In this document: positions 13,360-25,937 of the stretch, piece by piece
How the letters are laid out: each line of letters starts with the position of its first letter
How positions within the stretch are numbered: the first letter of the stretch is position 1
DNA from: Stratiolaelaps scimitus
Taxonomy: Eukaryota; Arthropoda; Arachnida; Mesostigmata; Laelapidae
Reading direction: 5' to 3'
NCBI GenBank assembly: GCA_019614645.1
Contig: JABWDB010000003.1
Coordinates: forward strand, 21,351,001-21,415,000
Length of the DNA stretch: 64,000 nt
Made by a program: the position numbers and the translations under genes
Notes under the pieces: generated by a model
Database searches by the model: none
What the model was told of the DNA's origin: nothing
The model's input: only the letters and a program-made list of their open reading frames with translations

Positions 13360-15250
13360 TAGTGGGCTATAGGCTACGTGCGAACCTGCGTTGGGTGTTT
13401 GTGCTCGCCGGCTGGCTCAGTCGTCGAACGACAAACGAGGCTAAGGGAACTGAAGCAAACGGCCCTGACGACGCGCAATTCTTGTCGTGTCGCCTTCAAC
13501 GTGGTAGGCCCCGGCTCCAGTTTGAGGGCCGACCACGAGTCTCCTTGAGAGTCAACTGGAGGTTCTGCAATGGCCCTACGAGCGGTGGCCGGCTTCGTCT
13601 ACGAGATTGTGACTCTACTACCTCCCGCCTTCAGTACTTCCTCCTCCCACTCGAACCGGCGGCAGTGGCATAAGGGGGCGAGCCGTGAGCCCGCTAGCAT
13701 TGCCGTTACTGTGGTTCGCTTCGACGGCGGTCGCTGACGCGCCACGACCAACGCCGCACGGTTGCAGCACCAGCAAGTCGCTGTGCGTGTCGTTGCCATC
13801 GTTGTCGCCTCTGTTGCCGCCGCCGCCGTCGCCGCTGCTGTAAAGTTAATTAGAAGTTACGACAGTGATGGCGACACGGCGGACGTTGAGCCGGTGCGGA
13901 GAGGGGAGTTGCGACCCACAATACAGACACCCAGACACAGGCGCGCCCTAGGAGTATACCGTTGGGGTGTTCAGTGTCCCGAGGAGGACCAGCGGCCTGG
14001 GCGGTGGAGGAGCATGGCCATCGTTACGGCCGGTAGCCTGAGTATCAGTGGTATAGTATGAGCAACGGGGACGACTTCGTGGCGTGGAGAGGCCGTTCGT
14101 AGCGTTCGTCTGTTGGGCCATCCTGGAGCGTCGTCCCAGTAACCCCTTATTGCCTCGACGCCGCTTGCTCCGGTTCGTCCACCCTGCCATTCCGCCAGGC
14201 ACAGCCTCCCCGATTAGACGTCCCAGGATGGGAAGAGCAGTAGGTGGCCCCGCCGCCTCGCTTGCCCCAATCAAGACTCTGCCGAAACTGCAGACGACGT
14301 GCCTCGCGCTTTCCTGTGTCTGTTTCTTGTGCTCCAGCCTCGCGCTCAGTCTCTCCCCCCTCGTCTCTACTTCAATGAAGGCAGGACAGATAGAGAGAAA
14401 TGGAGGGATACACTAGCAAATCGTGAGAGACCGGCTGTGGAGAACGGGGTCGGATGACTCCGCCGAACGCTCGCCTCAGTCGCGGTTAACGGTGACCATT
14501 TCGCAGTCGAGACGCAGCCAGCCCTCGGAGGCAGACGGGGAAAGCGGAAAGTCGGAGAAGCACAGAGGGAGGCCAGTAGAGAACGAAGCAATGGAGGCGA
14601 AGCGCAGTCCGGCCAGGAGGCGAAGGCTGAGGCGAACAGCAACGGCGGCAAGCATCGTCGAGCAGCAAGCACACTTGCTAATGGCTTAACGGGCTAATGC
14701 TCCCAGTAGTTAGTTGTGCTAGTAGTGGTAGTTGTTGTTGTTTTTGTTGTTGTAGTCTTCTCGCGTCGTGTTCGTCGTCGATAGCAGCGACGGTGGTAGC
14801 TGTTACCAAAGTGGTCGCAGCAATAGTCGGAGCATACGCGTGTTACTGCTGTGGGGCACCAGGTCGAGCAGTCGAAGGCTGATGGTGATGATTGTGATGG
14901 TCGTGGGGCAGTTGCACGAATGGCGTTATATATAATAGCGATGGTGAAAGTGGAAACGGCGGCGGCGGCGGTGGCGGCAGCGGTATCGGCGGTGACGGGC
15001 GGGGAGTCAAGACGCAAATGTCCGGGGGAGAGAAGCGATGATAGAGAGACGTGTTGAAGGCGGAAGTGCTGTGCCACAGCTAGCCCTGCAGAAAACACCT
15101 AACCTCAGGAGAGAACACGAAACGAGGGGCGTAACTGGTTGTTGTCTCTTGCGGAGCGTTCGTTGCCTCATGTTGCTGGGTTGTAGTAGATGGGCAGTAG
15201 CCAACAAAGGGCACCGGTAGAGCAGGCAGCCACGGCAGGTGCTCGGGCGA
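13360..15250. repeat. GC-rich, trinucleotide-rich island in an intron
   Basis: Base composition shifts sharply to G+C, with runs such as (GCC)n near 13815 and 14960 and (GTT)n near 14735. Open frames exist on both strands here with Arg/Ala/Ser/Cys-rich translations, as expected from low-complexity GC-rich DNA. It could be a CpG-island-like promoter or enhancer for an internal start, but I see no core promoter motif. Confidence 0.5.
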
Positions 15251-18066
15251 AAGGATGGTACATGTCGGTGAGCCTAAAGCCTAGGAATGGGGTGATTGAC
15301 TTCGCCAGGAGCTTTCTCTCTCTCTTTTACTTCGTCTCTTGTCGCGCGTCAACCTGATCCGTGAAGCGGCGGCTTGAAGGCACTGAACAAGCAAATTGGA
15401 TTGGGCTGAGCGTGGCGGCTGAATATGGCCGGTGATGAGATGGCCGGGGTGGCGGGAATTACGGGTTGCGTGCTAATGCACACACACACACACAGGGTGG
15501 AGGGGCCCAGGCTGTATCCACCTTTGTACGTATATGTACGTAATTGCTTGTAGCGCAATGCCGCAGACGTGATGCGCCAGAGAAAGACAGCAGTGCCCGC
15601 CTTCGAAAAGTGTCAGTTCACCACTGACCCCAGTATGTAACACAAAACGATTACACCGCTAGGTGATTACCACTATACTGGCAACATAGCAGAGATATGA
15701 TGCAACAACGTCCGGGAGTCGACGTGGTCCCGTATTCGAGTTCGTTCGATTTCATTGCCGCTAAATCAAACGTGTGCAAGTAGTTGTCGAATGCACGTAC
15801 AACAATAGTAGGTACGCAGAGAGAAAGTAAAATCGACAACTGAGTTCAAAAATAATAAATACGTGGAAACGGAGTGAATGGTGATGTCGTTTTTATATAT
15901 CTATCGACGTATTCATCCAGGAAACGTCAATGAGGAGAATTACATTGATACATTCTGCATGAGTGGATCGGTATGTGACGATATAGCACGATATATGTAT
16001 ATAACAAAAATGCATAAATGCACGTAGGACCTTAAAACGAATTGAAGTGTGCGATCCGCGTGCTCACATGCAATGATTCGCCCACGCCGCCACTTGAACT
16101 TGATCTCATGGAAATCCACTTCTCCGACTAGAAAATGTCATGCGTGGTTAATGTGTAAACGTGAGGAAGGTCCACATCTATAAATAGGCGAATTCTGCTC
16201 CATGGGTTTAGGCCTGAACTTTGTGCGTACACATTCTTGGATATCTTATTCCGAAGTTGTTCGGGGCCAAATATGAATGAATTGTTCAATCTCTACATTG
16301 TGTACACGAATGACACCTACAATCGATATGCACACAGAATTCGAATCATTTCATATCACGAAAGTCATGAAATGTTTTTACTTAAATGTCTCACGTCTGC
16401 ACTGCTCACAACCGCCACTGCCAAAAATAAGTATTGAGTTTCATTATAGTTTAGAATCAAGTGTGAGAGTCTAGTAGCAGCAAGAGAGCTGGAAACAAGT
16501 CATCCGATTCACGGAGAGTATTCGCCCAGACATGCTCAAAATACAGTTTCTGGCAAATTCAGGAAGGTCTTCACCTTCACTGCATACCTATTTGCCGATT
16601 TCAATCAGTTGCTGCCGATTTGCAAGCAAATCTTCGTCTGACATGCCCTACAATTTGATGATCCTTGTTGTTGAAATATTCCCATGGTTAAAACATCATA
16701 TGCAACATAAAATTATTGATCACTTATCCATACTGAATGTCTCCATTTTTTCATTCGCGATGTAGAGACGTCCAAGTCCCTGGCTTATCCGATATTATGG
16801 ACCATATGTGACCCATGTGGTCAGGCTGTTTAACACCAGAGGATCTTTGTATATGTCTCGTCCGAAGAAGCGCAACTCTCATCAAGTCTTTTGATGTCCA
16901 GAATCCAAACTTCTTATCATGGGCGGTCCCTCTTCATCAGTTGGGGCGACAAGCCAGGTTTGTTTGCTGGAATAGGTGTCCCAAGTTCTTTAAGGACGGT
17001 TTCTTCAAGGCGACCCCGTAAGTTACTATCTTTCCCATAGCGGACCCTCAGCTGCAGGCCGCGGCACCACTGTATAGCAATCGCAAAGACCTGTTGACAC
17101 TGGTGAGCCATCTTACGTAATCGTTTTAAAAATTCACGACAAGACCGAAATAGTTAATTTTTGATTATCATAAACCTTTGCTCTTTGCAGTAATTTTTCC
17201 TATTAGTGCTGCTAATTTTTCTATGCCAAAGCGGCCCTCTACTGCGTAGTGCAGGGGTGGAAATATTTGTTAAATGCACATAGTTGATAATGCGTCTTTT
17301 TCATAAGTCTTTGAAAATGCCTTTTATGTTCTTTTCTAAGGACGTTTAATAGGTAATCGATCCAGTGCGCCGTCCGTTGTTTAGAAAAACTACGACCCGG
17401 TCTCCGCTGGCATACAATTAGTGAATCAGGTTTATGCAATCTATGGGGAGGCTACTTGATATGTTGCTTGCTATATCCTCCTGTGGCTGACATCTAGCTA
17501 TTGTGTATACGGGGCCATTTGAGTCAAACGAACGGCTGAAGCGGGCTGAAGCTAAAACTGCTATTGTTGAAGTCTGTCATGTAGTCGTTAAAGATAGGCG
17601 CTAAGTGGTAAATAGTTGTTCGGGAAAAGTAGCCGACCTCAACTACGCGACACGTCTGGAGTTGACAAAGATTGTCAAGGCAAGGTACCATCCGTAGAGT
17701 TGAAAACAGTAGCTGGGAAACAATTTCGAAGAGTTTATTCCAGTGATTATTCACGGATCGAGGTTATTAACGATTGAGGGGTAAATCGGGGGTGGATGCA
17801 TTCAAAAACGCTTCTCTCTTGTAGCTACGAATTTCCTCCTGTTCAATCTGAGGCATATTACGTACATTTTAACAAATGAAATAATGATATAATTTAAAAT
17901 AGCAGCTAAATTGGGATCGATGAAAATTGGCAGCGCTCCGATCAAGGGGCTAGTCTATTATTATACGATGTCTACCAAATCTGTCTGTGGCAAATATAAG
18001 GTGGCGCTGGAATCAGCAGCTAATAGTTCCTATCATAAATAGATTATGATTATCGTACATTTGCAG

Positions 18067-18193
18067 GTGCGTCGATCGCTCACCCGTCTTGAAGACACGC
18101 TCAAGGAGACGAAGAAAAACGAGGATAAGTTGATCACAAATTGCACAAACATCCGCGAGGAGATCGCGGATGTTATTAGCAGAAGTATCAAAG
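18067..18193 (+). CDS. tn: thin-like gene, coiled-coil exon 1
   Basis: Encodes VRRSLTRLEDTLKETKKNED followed by KLITNCTNIREEIADVISRSIK. This is a heptad-patterned helix and the start of the TRIM coiled coil, which drives antiparallel dimerisation in the family. The segment matches the fly thin coiled coil (RR-LxRLxD, xxxTNxxxxxEEID, xxRxxKAIK) as I recall it. It starts in phase 0 after ttgcag and ends one base into a codon (AAA G|gtgagc). That base joins the first two bases of the exon at 23711 to make Asp. Confidence 0.93.
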
Positions 18194-19675
18194 GTGAGCC
18201 TAAACATATAGCCAGCAATGGGATGAGTTTGATACTAACGCCAATTTTTTTGCTGTTAGGATTTATTAACCCTTAAGTGACAACGTCCACGTTCTGCTAT
18301 AAAGTTGGACGTTCGTTTTTTACCTCAACCAGGACATCATTGATATCATACATATGGGACTATTTCCGAACAACTTTTCATTGTAGACGAGGGAGTCACT
18401 TGATTAGTGATGCAAATCCACTCCTGAGATTATGCGTCAATTTGTGTTTGATAGACAAAATAGATAAGACAGTGAACATAACAGCGATTCTTACTGAGTA
18501 GGTCGCAACGAGGTGCAAAACCGGCAGCTGCTGTTGCAGCTCACCCGTATGTCTGTTGCTAGAATTCCAAATTGAATGTAACTGCGTGTTTGGTGTACGT
18601 TTGACGTCTGTGATGAATCGCCCGTTGTACTGTAGTTGAAGCTCTTTTGTCAGGATTGTTACTTCACAATTCCATGAGAGTCTTTCTAATTATCATTATA
18701 ATGGCATACGTCCAACTACTGTCCATTCTATTATTATAAGCTTATACAGCCAGGCTCGTGCATCCGCGTACCGATGACTGGCCTTGAAGACGCCATTGAC
18801 TGCTGTGCTCTTGCATTCATGGGTGGCAGAGATTGAAGCCCAAGTTGGATGCAATCGGCCCAATGTGGACACAATCGTTGTTACTTGGTCCGGATAAACG
18901 CATTTTGGCTATCGATGCACGGGTGGTCATTCTTTGGTTGTGCTTGTATTTTTGACATATTATGCATAGGATGTGTAATGACATTCAAGCTGGTCAAAGG
19001 GGGCTAAATCTTAAAAACCGGCACAAAAACTCAAATATCTTTAAAGAATTACCGCGGCATATATTTAGTTTGTTTCGGGGAATGCTCAGGTATACTAGGC
19101 TTCACGGATGAGATATCGCAGTGATGATACTATGGTACTGACTCCTATCTTATGCGGTAACAGACCTTTCCGCTGAACTCGCTCCCCATTTAAGCTGCTC
19201 CCTTTGCCGGGCCGGATGTTCGTTCGATAGTATAATACTACAAGTCGATGAGAGTGGCTGCTACCTCCCGCGTCATTGGTCATGTGGGGGCAGAGTCATA
19301 CATTCGTAAATAGAGACAAAGGCACAATCTGACAAAATTCTGCTCTTTGTTATATTTCCAATTTAACGGTCCGCCCTTGACACTGTTCTTCATCCACACG
19401 TTGACTTTACAATAGCGAGCCCTTTTAATGTTTTTCGTGTGGGATGATAAACTCGATGAAGGTTGCGGGGACATAATGAAATACAAAGAGAGAGAGAGAG
19501 AGAAATTCATTATCGTTATGGGCAGTCACGCATGCACGCAGCGCGCAACAGAACAAGATTTGTGTCTTTTTCCTCCAGCGCTAAGGGCTCTCATGGCCAG
19601 CGACATGTTGGCATGCGCACACTATGCTTTATAGCATGAGCGAAGTGTGGGCCGGCTATAGTTGGAAAGGGGGGG

Positions 19676-19739
19676 CCTCGCCTTAAACTATCTCACACAC
19701 CCCCTATATAGGGGGTGTGTGAGATAGTTTAAGGCGAGG
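19676..19739. repeat. Perfect 64-bp palindrome
   Basis: Two 32-base arms with no spacer and no mismatch, starting CCTCGCCTTAAACTATCTCA and centred on CTATATAG. Weaker outer arms (GCCGGCTATA near 19651-19660 and TATAGCCGG near 19748-19756) extend the symmetry to about 105 bp. It lies in the intron between coiled-coil exons. Confidence 0.95.
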
Positions 19740-20699
19740 TGAAGATTATAGCCGGTCTGTGTATACTATCTGTATAAACAGACATACACAACGCGGTTAT
19801 CTCGGCCAGGAATTTCTGTCCCTCACTGGAAAGAAATGGTGGCTATGAGCATCTATAGGAAACGTCCTATACAGATGCCTGAAGAGGGACAGGACAAAGG
19901 GAGTGAGAAAGGCGAAATGAAGGCATAATGTATTAGCTATATATACTTTCAAGAAATTTTCGTGAATAGCTCTGCTCGTACACATGACAAGTGCGCACAA
20001 ATAATAGAAATCAATAATAGTGTGATGGAGTGTCCTAGATTAGCTCTAATACTAAGCAGCACCAAATTTATCTGAATCAAAATCATTAGGAGAAACAAAC
20101 CACCGGATTGACTGGCCCCCAGACACTTCGGAAAGCATTATATACGATGAAAATCGAAGTCTCGCAGACGATTCGATGGAAAAGCTCAAATAAATCAACG
20201 AATTAAAATTTAAGCGAATTTATTTTGTATCATCGCCTTTGTCGCTTGACCTATGTCGTCCTTGTTTGTGGGGGATCAAGAGATGAGGCAAATTTATTCG
20301 AAGAGCAGTATCGATCCGTAAGGACTGCGAGCACCCTGTTTCTGAAGAGCTCCGTTTGATCGACTTGTCTATAATCTACAGAAGGTACCTTAATACATTC
20401 TGCGTGCTGGCCATGTACAGAAAGTCGTGGATATCTTCGGTACCAAAATCAGGAAGGAAGACCTATCTGAGTAACACGAGAACAGTTTCTTTTACTGGTG
20501 TCTCGTACAAGGTCCTGGATACACTGACAAGCAACTCGGAAAGCCAACGGCAATCGCAGAGCAGCGATTCGAGTGCGTAACGGGAATAGGTAGAACAGAC
20601 TTTTTCTTGGTTTTCGTTATTTGATATTGCATGTTAAACGAACTCCGGCGTAGCTATAGATACCGTATGCTGTGACTTTAATCGTAGCTTCGAGACTAT

Positions 20700-21190
20700 G
20701 CCACCGACCTAATGTAACAGGCCGGTGTTACACACCAGCGGGAGCTGTGGAAAGATTCTTCGATGGGTTTCAGATCTTTGAGAAGAGGTCGCACGTTTAG
20801 TGTTGAGGTGACACATCCACAAGACAAGAACGGCTGGAGACAGCATACCCATAAGATGTGCTGTTCTGGGGAGCCTCTTGTTCATGGTCGTTAAAGACAA
20901 GGTGAAACACATAATTTCCAGCCCTGTGAAAATTGCGAGTTACGCAGACGATGTCCCTAGGTTTTCGGACTGACTCTCAGCCGATATTTAACGTCCACGG
21001 TACTGCTTTTACGCAGACGATGTCACGCTGTATACATCCATTGTGAACAGGCAATGTCATAAGGTGTTCCACGAAAACTTGGAAAATTTTTCTGAATTCA
21101 CTGTCGAAATGGGCTTAATGCTTACACCGTATGAATGCAGCATTACGCACTGGGGTACAAACAAACGCAAGCGAAATTGCAGCCTCAGGG
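20700..21190 (+). mobile_element. Decayed non-LTR retrotransposon reverse transcriptase
   Basis: Fragments of a LINE-type reverse transcriptase are readable in changing frames. They include an LGSLLFMVVKD segment like the VLGPLLFxxYxND motif, then the catalytic YADDVTLYT, then ENFSEFTVEMGLMLTPYECS, like the GLxLNxxKC motif. Stops and frame changes make it inactive. A SINE fragment has inserted at the YADD codons and duplicated them. Confidence 0.85.
20956..21008 (-). mobile_element. SINE fragment, 53 bp, inside a retrotransposon remnant
   Basis: Flanked by the exact 16-bp duplication TTACGCAGACGATGTC (20940-20955 and 21009-21024). The duplicated target is the reverse transcriptase active-site coding sequence (Tyr-Ala-Asp-Asp-Val). 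The insert matches the SINE tail (GGTTTTCGGACTGACTCTCAGCC and TTAACGTCCACGGTAC). Confidence 0.88.
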
Positions 21191-23500
21191 GACAGCTACT
21201 AAGTTGGATATAATCAAAGATTTAGCAGTGGGCTTCTCATCGATATTAAACGTCGCAGAGCAAAGTTTCGCATGTGCTTACGAGGTGTCGACTGGTATAT
21301 AACTCAATATTTCGAGAGTTCTGTGCAAACTTTGTAGACAACGTGTACATCACACTTTGCGAGTCAGACGTTGTTCCATTATGAAACTATGCCAATCAAT
21401 GTACGGCATCCCTCGCGAACAAGTGATTTTTGTTTTCTTTCAAAGAAGATCTCTCCGCAGAGTTGGGTTCAGGTGCAATTCTGTGTGAAAGGTCGTACCG
21501 CCGATATGTGCTATGTGTGATCTATATTTCATTAAAACCTAAAGCAACTCTCAACAAAACAAAACGGATAAGTGATCACTCCTCGAACGTGCCTAGTTGA
21601 CACACTGAAATCATGCTATTTGCGTTACGTATAAGCGTGTGGTTATGAACGTCTATAGTGAACATGTCTACCCCACCCGCATTGTCTCATAGATACTCTC
21701 ACTCCCATGTCTAATGAAATGGCTTAATTGAGCAGCCACGATTTGTTGACCAACTGTATTATGAGCGGTATAATGAGGTCGAAGCCGACTGACAAACAAA
21801 ACTTCAACCGTACAATTTAACGAATCTCTATTAATTTGTGAACTCAACTGAGGCGAAGTAGAAATAATTAGATGCTGCGTAGAATGCTACTTTTAGTTCT
21901 ATCAGTTATCATTGCCACCCCTTCACTGTACGCTGCGAACGCTGCCCATATAACTCGCTACACTTCCCCTGCATACTATAGCGTGGACTTGTTTGCGTAC
22001 GTTTCCTATGGTGCATTGGAGTCGATTGGGAATTAAAACCTGTTCTTCGGTAGTCGGTCACTCGAATTCGTTTTCGCTGCTCGAAATAGTCAGCTGCGTT
22101 CATTATGTAAATTCCACAGAGAAAAGGTTATTATTATACGCGAATGAGGCCAAAATGAATAGTCTCTTCTGTCCTAATCATTTTAATGAGATCTCAGATT
22201 CCGCGCTTAGAACGACGAAACAGTACGGGATTGTTGCACAGGCCTCTCGGCGTTCACCGGTGCGTCCTCGAGAAGGTCGTTACTTTCAAGTACGCGTATC
22301 AGGCTACAATCTGCATCGTTCCGCTTTGAGGCGAATTAATTGGATCATAATACGTTTAAATAAGGCAAACAAATGTAACATCACGAAGCTAATATGTACT
22401 ATATAAAGAGCAAATATTCACCTCTTGGTCCGTCGCCAGCAGAGAATGCCTCGCTTTTAAGGTAACGTTAGATTGAAGTGTGTCGACAACAACAATGACA
22501 GCGACAAGAGGACGCTGTGTTCAGAGCGTTGTTATTTAGTGGGCGGGGAAAGGCCTTTCCTTCATTGAACGCTTCGCATGCTCTTATCGTTCGAGTTTAT
22601 CTATCGGCAAGCCTTCGACACTCGAATGGATGCTGGAGAATGATTGTTACATCGTACGGATAACGAACGCATTGAGAAGCAAGTCGGGAGGCCCGAACGA
22701 GAATGATAGCCTGTATAAGCAGCATGTTAAGGGCAACTTAGATAGTGAGCTTCAGACACGGGCACAATGGGATAGTTTGAATAAACTTACCGGCGCACAC
22801 GTTGTCTCTCGATGGTCCATATTAAACAGACTCGAGCTGTTGTTTGGGTCTCAGCCACTCGAAGTAATGACAGACAGTGGGCAAACATCGAAAAACTGAG
22901 ATAGGTCATAATCGCCGACTCCGGTGGGGAGCGTCTTCGCAAGCGGGATGCAACACAGCGAAGCCTCACTATTAGAGCAACGAGAGGATGCCTAGCCGGG
23001 CAGGAGCCGTTCTCTGGCATCCGCTTTCTAACGGAACTGGAATTACCACTCGTGGCGCGCGGCAGCCCTTCTAGAGTTTTGACTTGAGAGTCATCACCGC
23101 TGGCTTCGTTGGCGAAGTCAAAATGCCTTCCCTCATTTGGCATCGCAACGGATGGTGACAGCCACGGGCGTTGAGCCGGAAAGCGAGGTGGAGGACAAAT
23201 TATTCGGGCAGCTGGCTGATGAATGAGTGAATGAATGTCGTCTGGACAATCGACCATTGGAGGGCACCGCAGTTCTACGGACAACGAATTCTACGACCTC
23301 AGTTCCCATTCAGCTTCTGACCTTTGACTCTCCCCCCTATCCCATTATAGCGACCCCACTTCTGAAGATGGTGAACGGCCTGCGAGGGACCACCCTCGTC
23401 GACCAGCAAGGCGTAAACGCCACATAACAATAGTTTGCCATTTGCTAACCCCGTTGTCTAATGGCAGTTGCCGTAGCAAAAAGGTCGACCTGCGTCGTTA

Positions 23501-23586
23501 GAATTCACATACAGCGATATCAGTCTGGCCCCTTTACCGTTCCCTTCGAAATTTCCGCCTTCAGATAGAGCCACTCAAGCAACGCT
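23501..23586 (+). repeat. 86-bp dispersed block, copy 1
   Basis: Nearly identical (about three differences) and in the same orientation as 26147-26232. It begins GAATTCACATACAGCGATAT and ends in CCACTCAAGCAACGCT. The copies sit in two different introns of the gene, 2.6 kb apart. No terminal inverted repeats or target-site duplications are obvious, so it could be part of a longer transposon family or a local duplication. Confidence 0.9.
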
Positions 23587-23710
23587 AAGTTAGGAAGCGC
23601 TCCGAAAATACGAGGCAGATAGAGTTATGTCGCGTTGCGCATTATCGTAAAAATAATTATCTTGACATTTTATAATGTGCTTTATTCCCATGTTGAAATG
23701 GACTTACCAG

Positions 23711-23889
23711 ATCTAGAACGGCTAAAGGACCGACTAAGCGGCGAGGTGGATAGCTACGAGGAGACGGAAAGCGGAACACTTGTCAAACTCTCTGAGGATC
23801 TCGAGCAGGAATTCTCAACGATTAACGCAAATTGCGACATCGTTGAGAAGTACATTGATGAAGATCACGACTGGACCGATACAGAACTG
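23711..23889 (+). CDS. tn: thin-like gene, coiled-coil exon 2
   Basis: Encodes (D)LERLKDRLSGEVDSYEETES followed by a helix ending NCDIVEKYIDEDHDWTDTEL. The helix-rich, acidic composition and the NCD-V-KY motif continue the TRIM coiled coil and match fly thin. The acceptor is cttaccag at 23703-23710. The two leading bases complete the Asp codon from the previous exon, and the exon ends in phase 0 at CTG|gtaaga. The frame is also open upstream, but the splice phase and homology place the start here. Confidence 0.92.
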
Positions 23890-24670
23890 GTAAGAACTGC
23901 TGCATATTTCTTCCTTCTATGAAAAAATCTACTGAATGTATTTCAGCTACTATAGAACAACGAGGTCCATATGTATTCACACCTCTGTTGAACCGGAGGG
24001 CCCGTTTACAAGGAAAAACCAATGTTAATTGATTTGGTTTGCTCTAAGCCTCGCGTGCTCTTAAGTCAAATTCTAGCCTGCATTGTAATACTCGTATGCA
24101 TAGGCTGAAGAACAGCTATTCGAGAGAGGCCAATCCTCTTTCAAATGGGATTAAACAATGCCCGAAAGCTTTGCTTCAAGTACTAGTTACAAGCGAACAG
24201 TGTTTGTCGAACGTTACAGTTTTATCCGTTCCCTTGATCCTGCCAATCCCTATTTACTGCCGAAAACTCATGACGTGTTGAGGGATACAGTATTTTTAAG
24301 GAAGCTGTTTAGATGTCACGCTATAGTCACCAGACTGAGATTTCTCGAACGGCTAACGAAGTGGCTCTCATCTCCGCAGAGATGAGTGTCAGTTTATAAT
24401 GCCATGTGTACTCACCGCAAGAGTTTCTGCTCTCTGGTCTTCTTCGTAACCTCGCACGTAATTTCGCGAATTGCTAGTTTCCATCCAACTATTCTGTCAA
24501 TTTTCGCAATTCGATAGACCTCGAAATGAATTGCAATTCCGTGAGTGCCGAACTTCGACATGCGCTGCTGTAGCTTAGTCTTTACTTTTGAGATGAGAAA
24601 CATTGGACGCCGCGTCCCTGACTTTCACTTCTCGTTGTCTTTGTGGCCTTGTATTTACGCCTGCTTGTAG
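23890..24670 (+). other. Intron, 781 bp
   Basis: Short intron between coiled-coil exons, bounded by gtaaga and cttgtag. No repeat or coding signal seen. Confidence 0.8.
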
Positions 24671-24784
24671 GTTGAATATAAAGAAATCTTTGTCAAAACG
24701 CTCGAATTCCTTCGTAATTTCGACGCGGACACAACCGACTATGGAAGGCGAGTCCGTCTCAACATAATCACCGACACTGAACAG
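24671..24784 (+). CDS. tn: thin-like gene, end of coiled coil
   Basis: A 38-codon, phase 0 to phase 0 exon encoding VEYKEIFVKTLEFLRNFDAD, then TTDYGRRVRLNIITDTEQ. The fly protein has a closely similar block (KEIFLKTVEFLRxFxxxxTDYxRRVR), as I recall it. It links the coiled coil to the first conserved part of the middle region. The acceptor is gcttgtag and the donor CAG|gtacct. Confidence 0.93.
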
Positions 24785-25757
24785 GTACCTGTGACATTAT
24801 ACATGATATCATCATTTTGATAGACACATCTCTTAATATGTTTACAACAAATAGATTCAACGCATTGTAGTGCCGTTAAGATATCACAGCTCAGAATACA
24901 GCACATTTGCCTCGTTATTTCCCTTTAAAATCCGTATCACTCTCTATTCCAACCTGGTGATTTATAGGCTCAGTTTTGATTATGGTTTTCGGACTGCCAG
25001 ACAAGGCCAGCTATCGAGATTATTCTTTCGATGTTAAAGCATTCTTTGGGTGTGTCTTCACCAACGTTGTTAAGTTCTTCAAATCGGCACATCCTTAGTC
25101 TATAGCTATAACACTTGTCATTACTATGTGTCACTTCGTCATACACTCGTGGTTCCCAAATAGCTATGCTCCTCTGAGATAGGGTGTCCATATCTAGAAA
25201 AAGGACGCCACCGCTCTGGGCCTAATCCAGAATAGATTTATCCGAAAGATAAGTGCGTTAGATATAGCGTTCTTAGACACTGCGAGTGGCCCATAATTCA
25301 GCGTCACGGGGCTGCTTACATTAGATGACGTTTTTGTCGGAAAAGCGGCGCGGTTTGTTATTACGTTAATAATAATGTTACGATTAATTACCAACATAAT
25401 TTCTCATGTCGTGATATATGAGGTTATTACGTCCCTTAGTTGAAAGAAAGTGTACATCTGTATGGTACTGCATTATTAAAATATAGCGAGGGAGTCTGCG
25501 TCGAACCTAGATACGTCGGGAAAAATGATTTTCCATCTTTTCACTTACTTTTAAGTTTCGACGGCCACAAATTTTTATGCACACACATCGTCTATCGAGA
25601 ATAGCCGAGTCCTGAACGCTTGACTGTACGGATCCTGACGTCATGAACATGTGATGCACTCATAAAACAATCCGATGTATAGAAGACAACCTTAAACCTG
25701 AGACAACCTTAAACCCAAGACAACCTTAAACCTAACTTCCGGCCTGTCGCTTTTAAG
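24785..25757 (+). other. Intron, 973 bp, with a tandem repeat near its 3' end
   Basis: AT-rich intron. Near the acceptor is a three-copy tandem repeat of 17 bp (25685-25735). No coding signal seen. Confidence 0.75.
25685..25735 (+). repeat. Tandem repeat, three 17-bp units
   Basis: Three adjacent copies of GACAACCTTAAACCYRA, differing at one or two positions. They lie 22 bp before the acceptor of the exon at 25758, so they occupy the likely branch-point region. Confidence 0.9.
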
Positions 25758-25937
25758 GTTCACAAAATGCTTACCGGTCTGCTGGAATTGAAGATACAGC
25801 CTTCGTCAAGCGTAAACCAATCGCTCGCGCAACCGGGCCAGACATTGCCGAATGCGCTGATGCGCTCCCAATCCGATCACAGACTGGCAAGCCAATTCAA
25901 GAAGGTCGATTCCAGATCGATGCTGGACATCTCGCAG
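25758..25937 (+). CDS. tn: thin-like gene, SDHRLASQF exon
   Basis: A 60-codon, phase 0-0 exon. It opens VHKMLTGLLELKIQP and carries ALMRSQSDHRLASQFKKVDS in its second half. The MRSxSDHRLAxQF motif is diagnostic of insect thin and gives the gene its identity beyond the generic TRIM-NHL layout. The acceptor is cttttaag at 25750-25757; the donor is CAG|gtgagg. The motif is Ser/Arg-rich in an otherwise disordered segment, so it may be a short binding motif; that role is inferred. Confidence 0.92.

Larger units (their letters stand above)
10133..18066 (+). other. Intron after the B-box exon
   Basis: A 7.9-kb intron bounded by gtaagt and ttgcag. It contains a C/G-rich block (10785-10812), a partial mariner-like element starting at 11219, an (AT)n run (12661-12700) and a GC-rich island (about 13360-15250) with CAG, CGG and GTT trinucleotide runs. 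Many frames stay open in the island on both strands, but all look like products of composition. I see no exon with consistent phase. Confidence 0.7.
18194..23710 (+). other. Intron within the coiled coil
   Basis: A 5.5-kb intron. It contains the perfect 64-bp palindrome (19676-19739), the remnant of a non-LTR reverse transcriptase (about 20700-21190) with a SINE fragment inside it, and the first copy of an 86-bp duplicated block (23501-23586). An open frame of 165 codons on the minus strand (22787-23284) resembles nothing I know. Confidence 0.7.

Noticed and set aside
22787..23284. 165-codon minus-strand frame in an intron
   Set aside because: No recognisable domain, and one frame of this length is near chance expectation; left unannotated as a gene.
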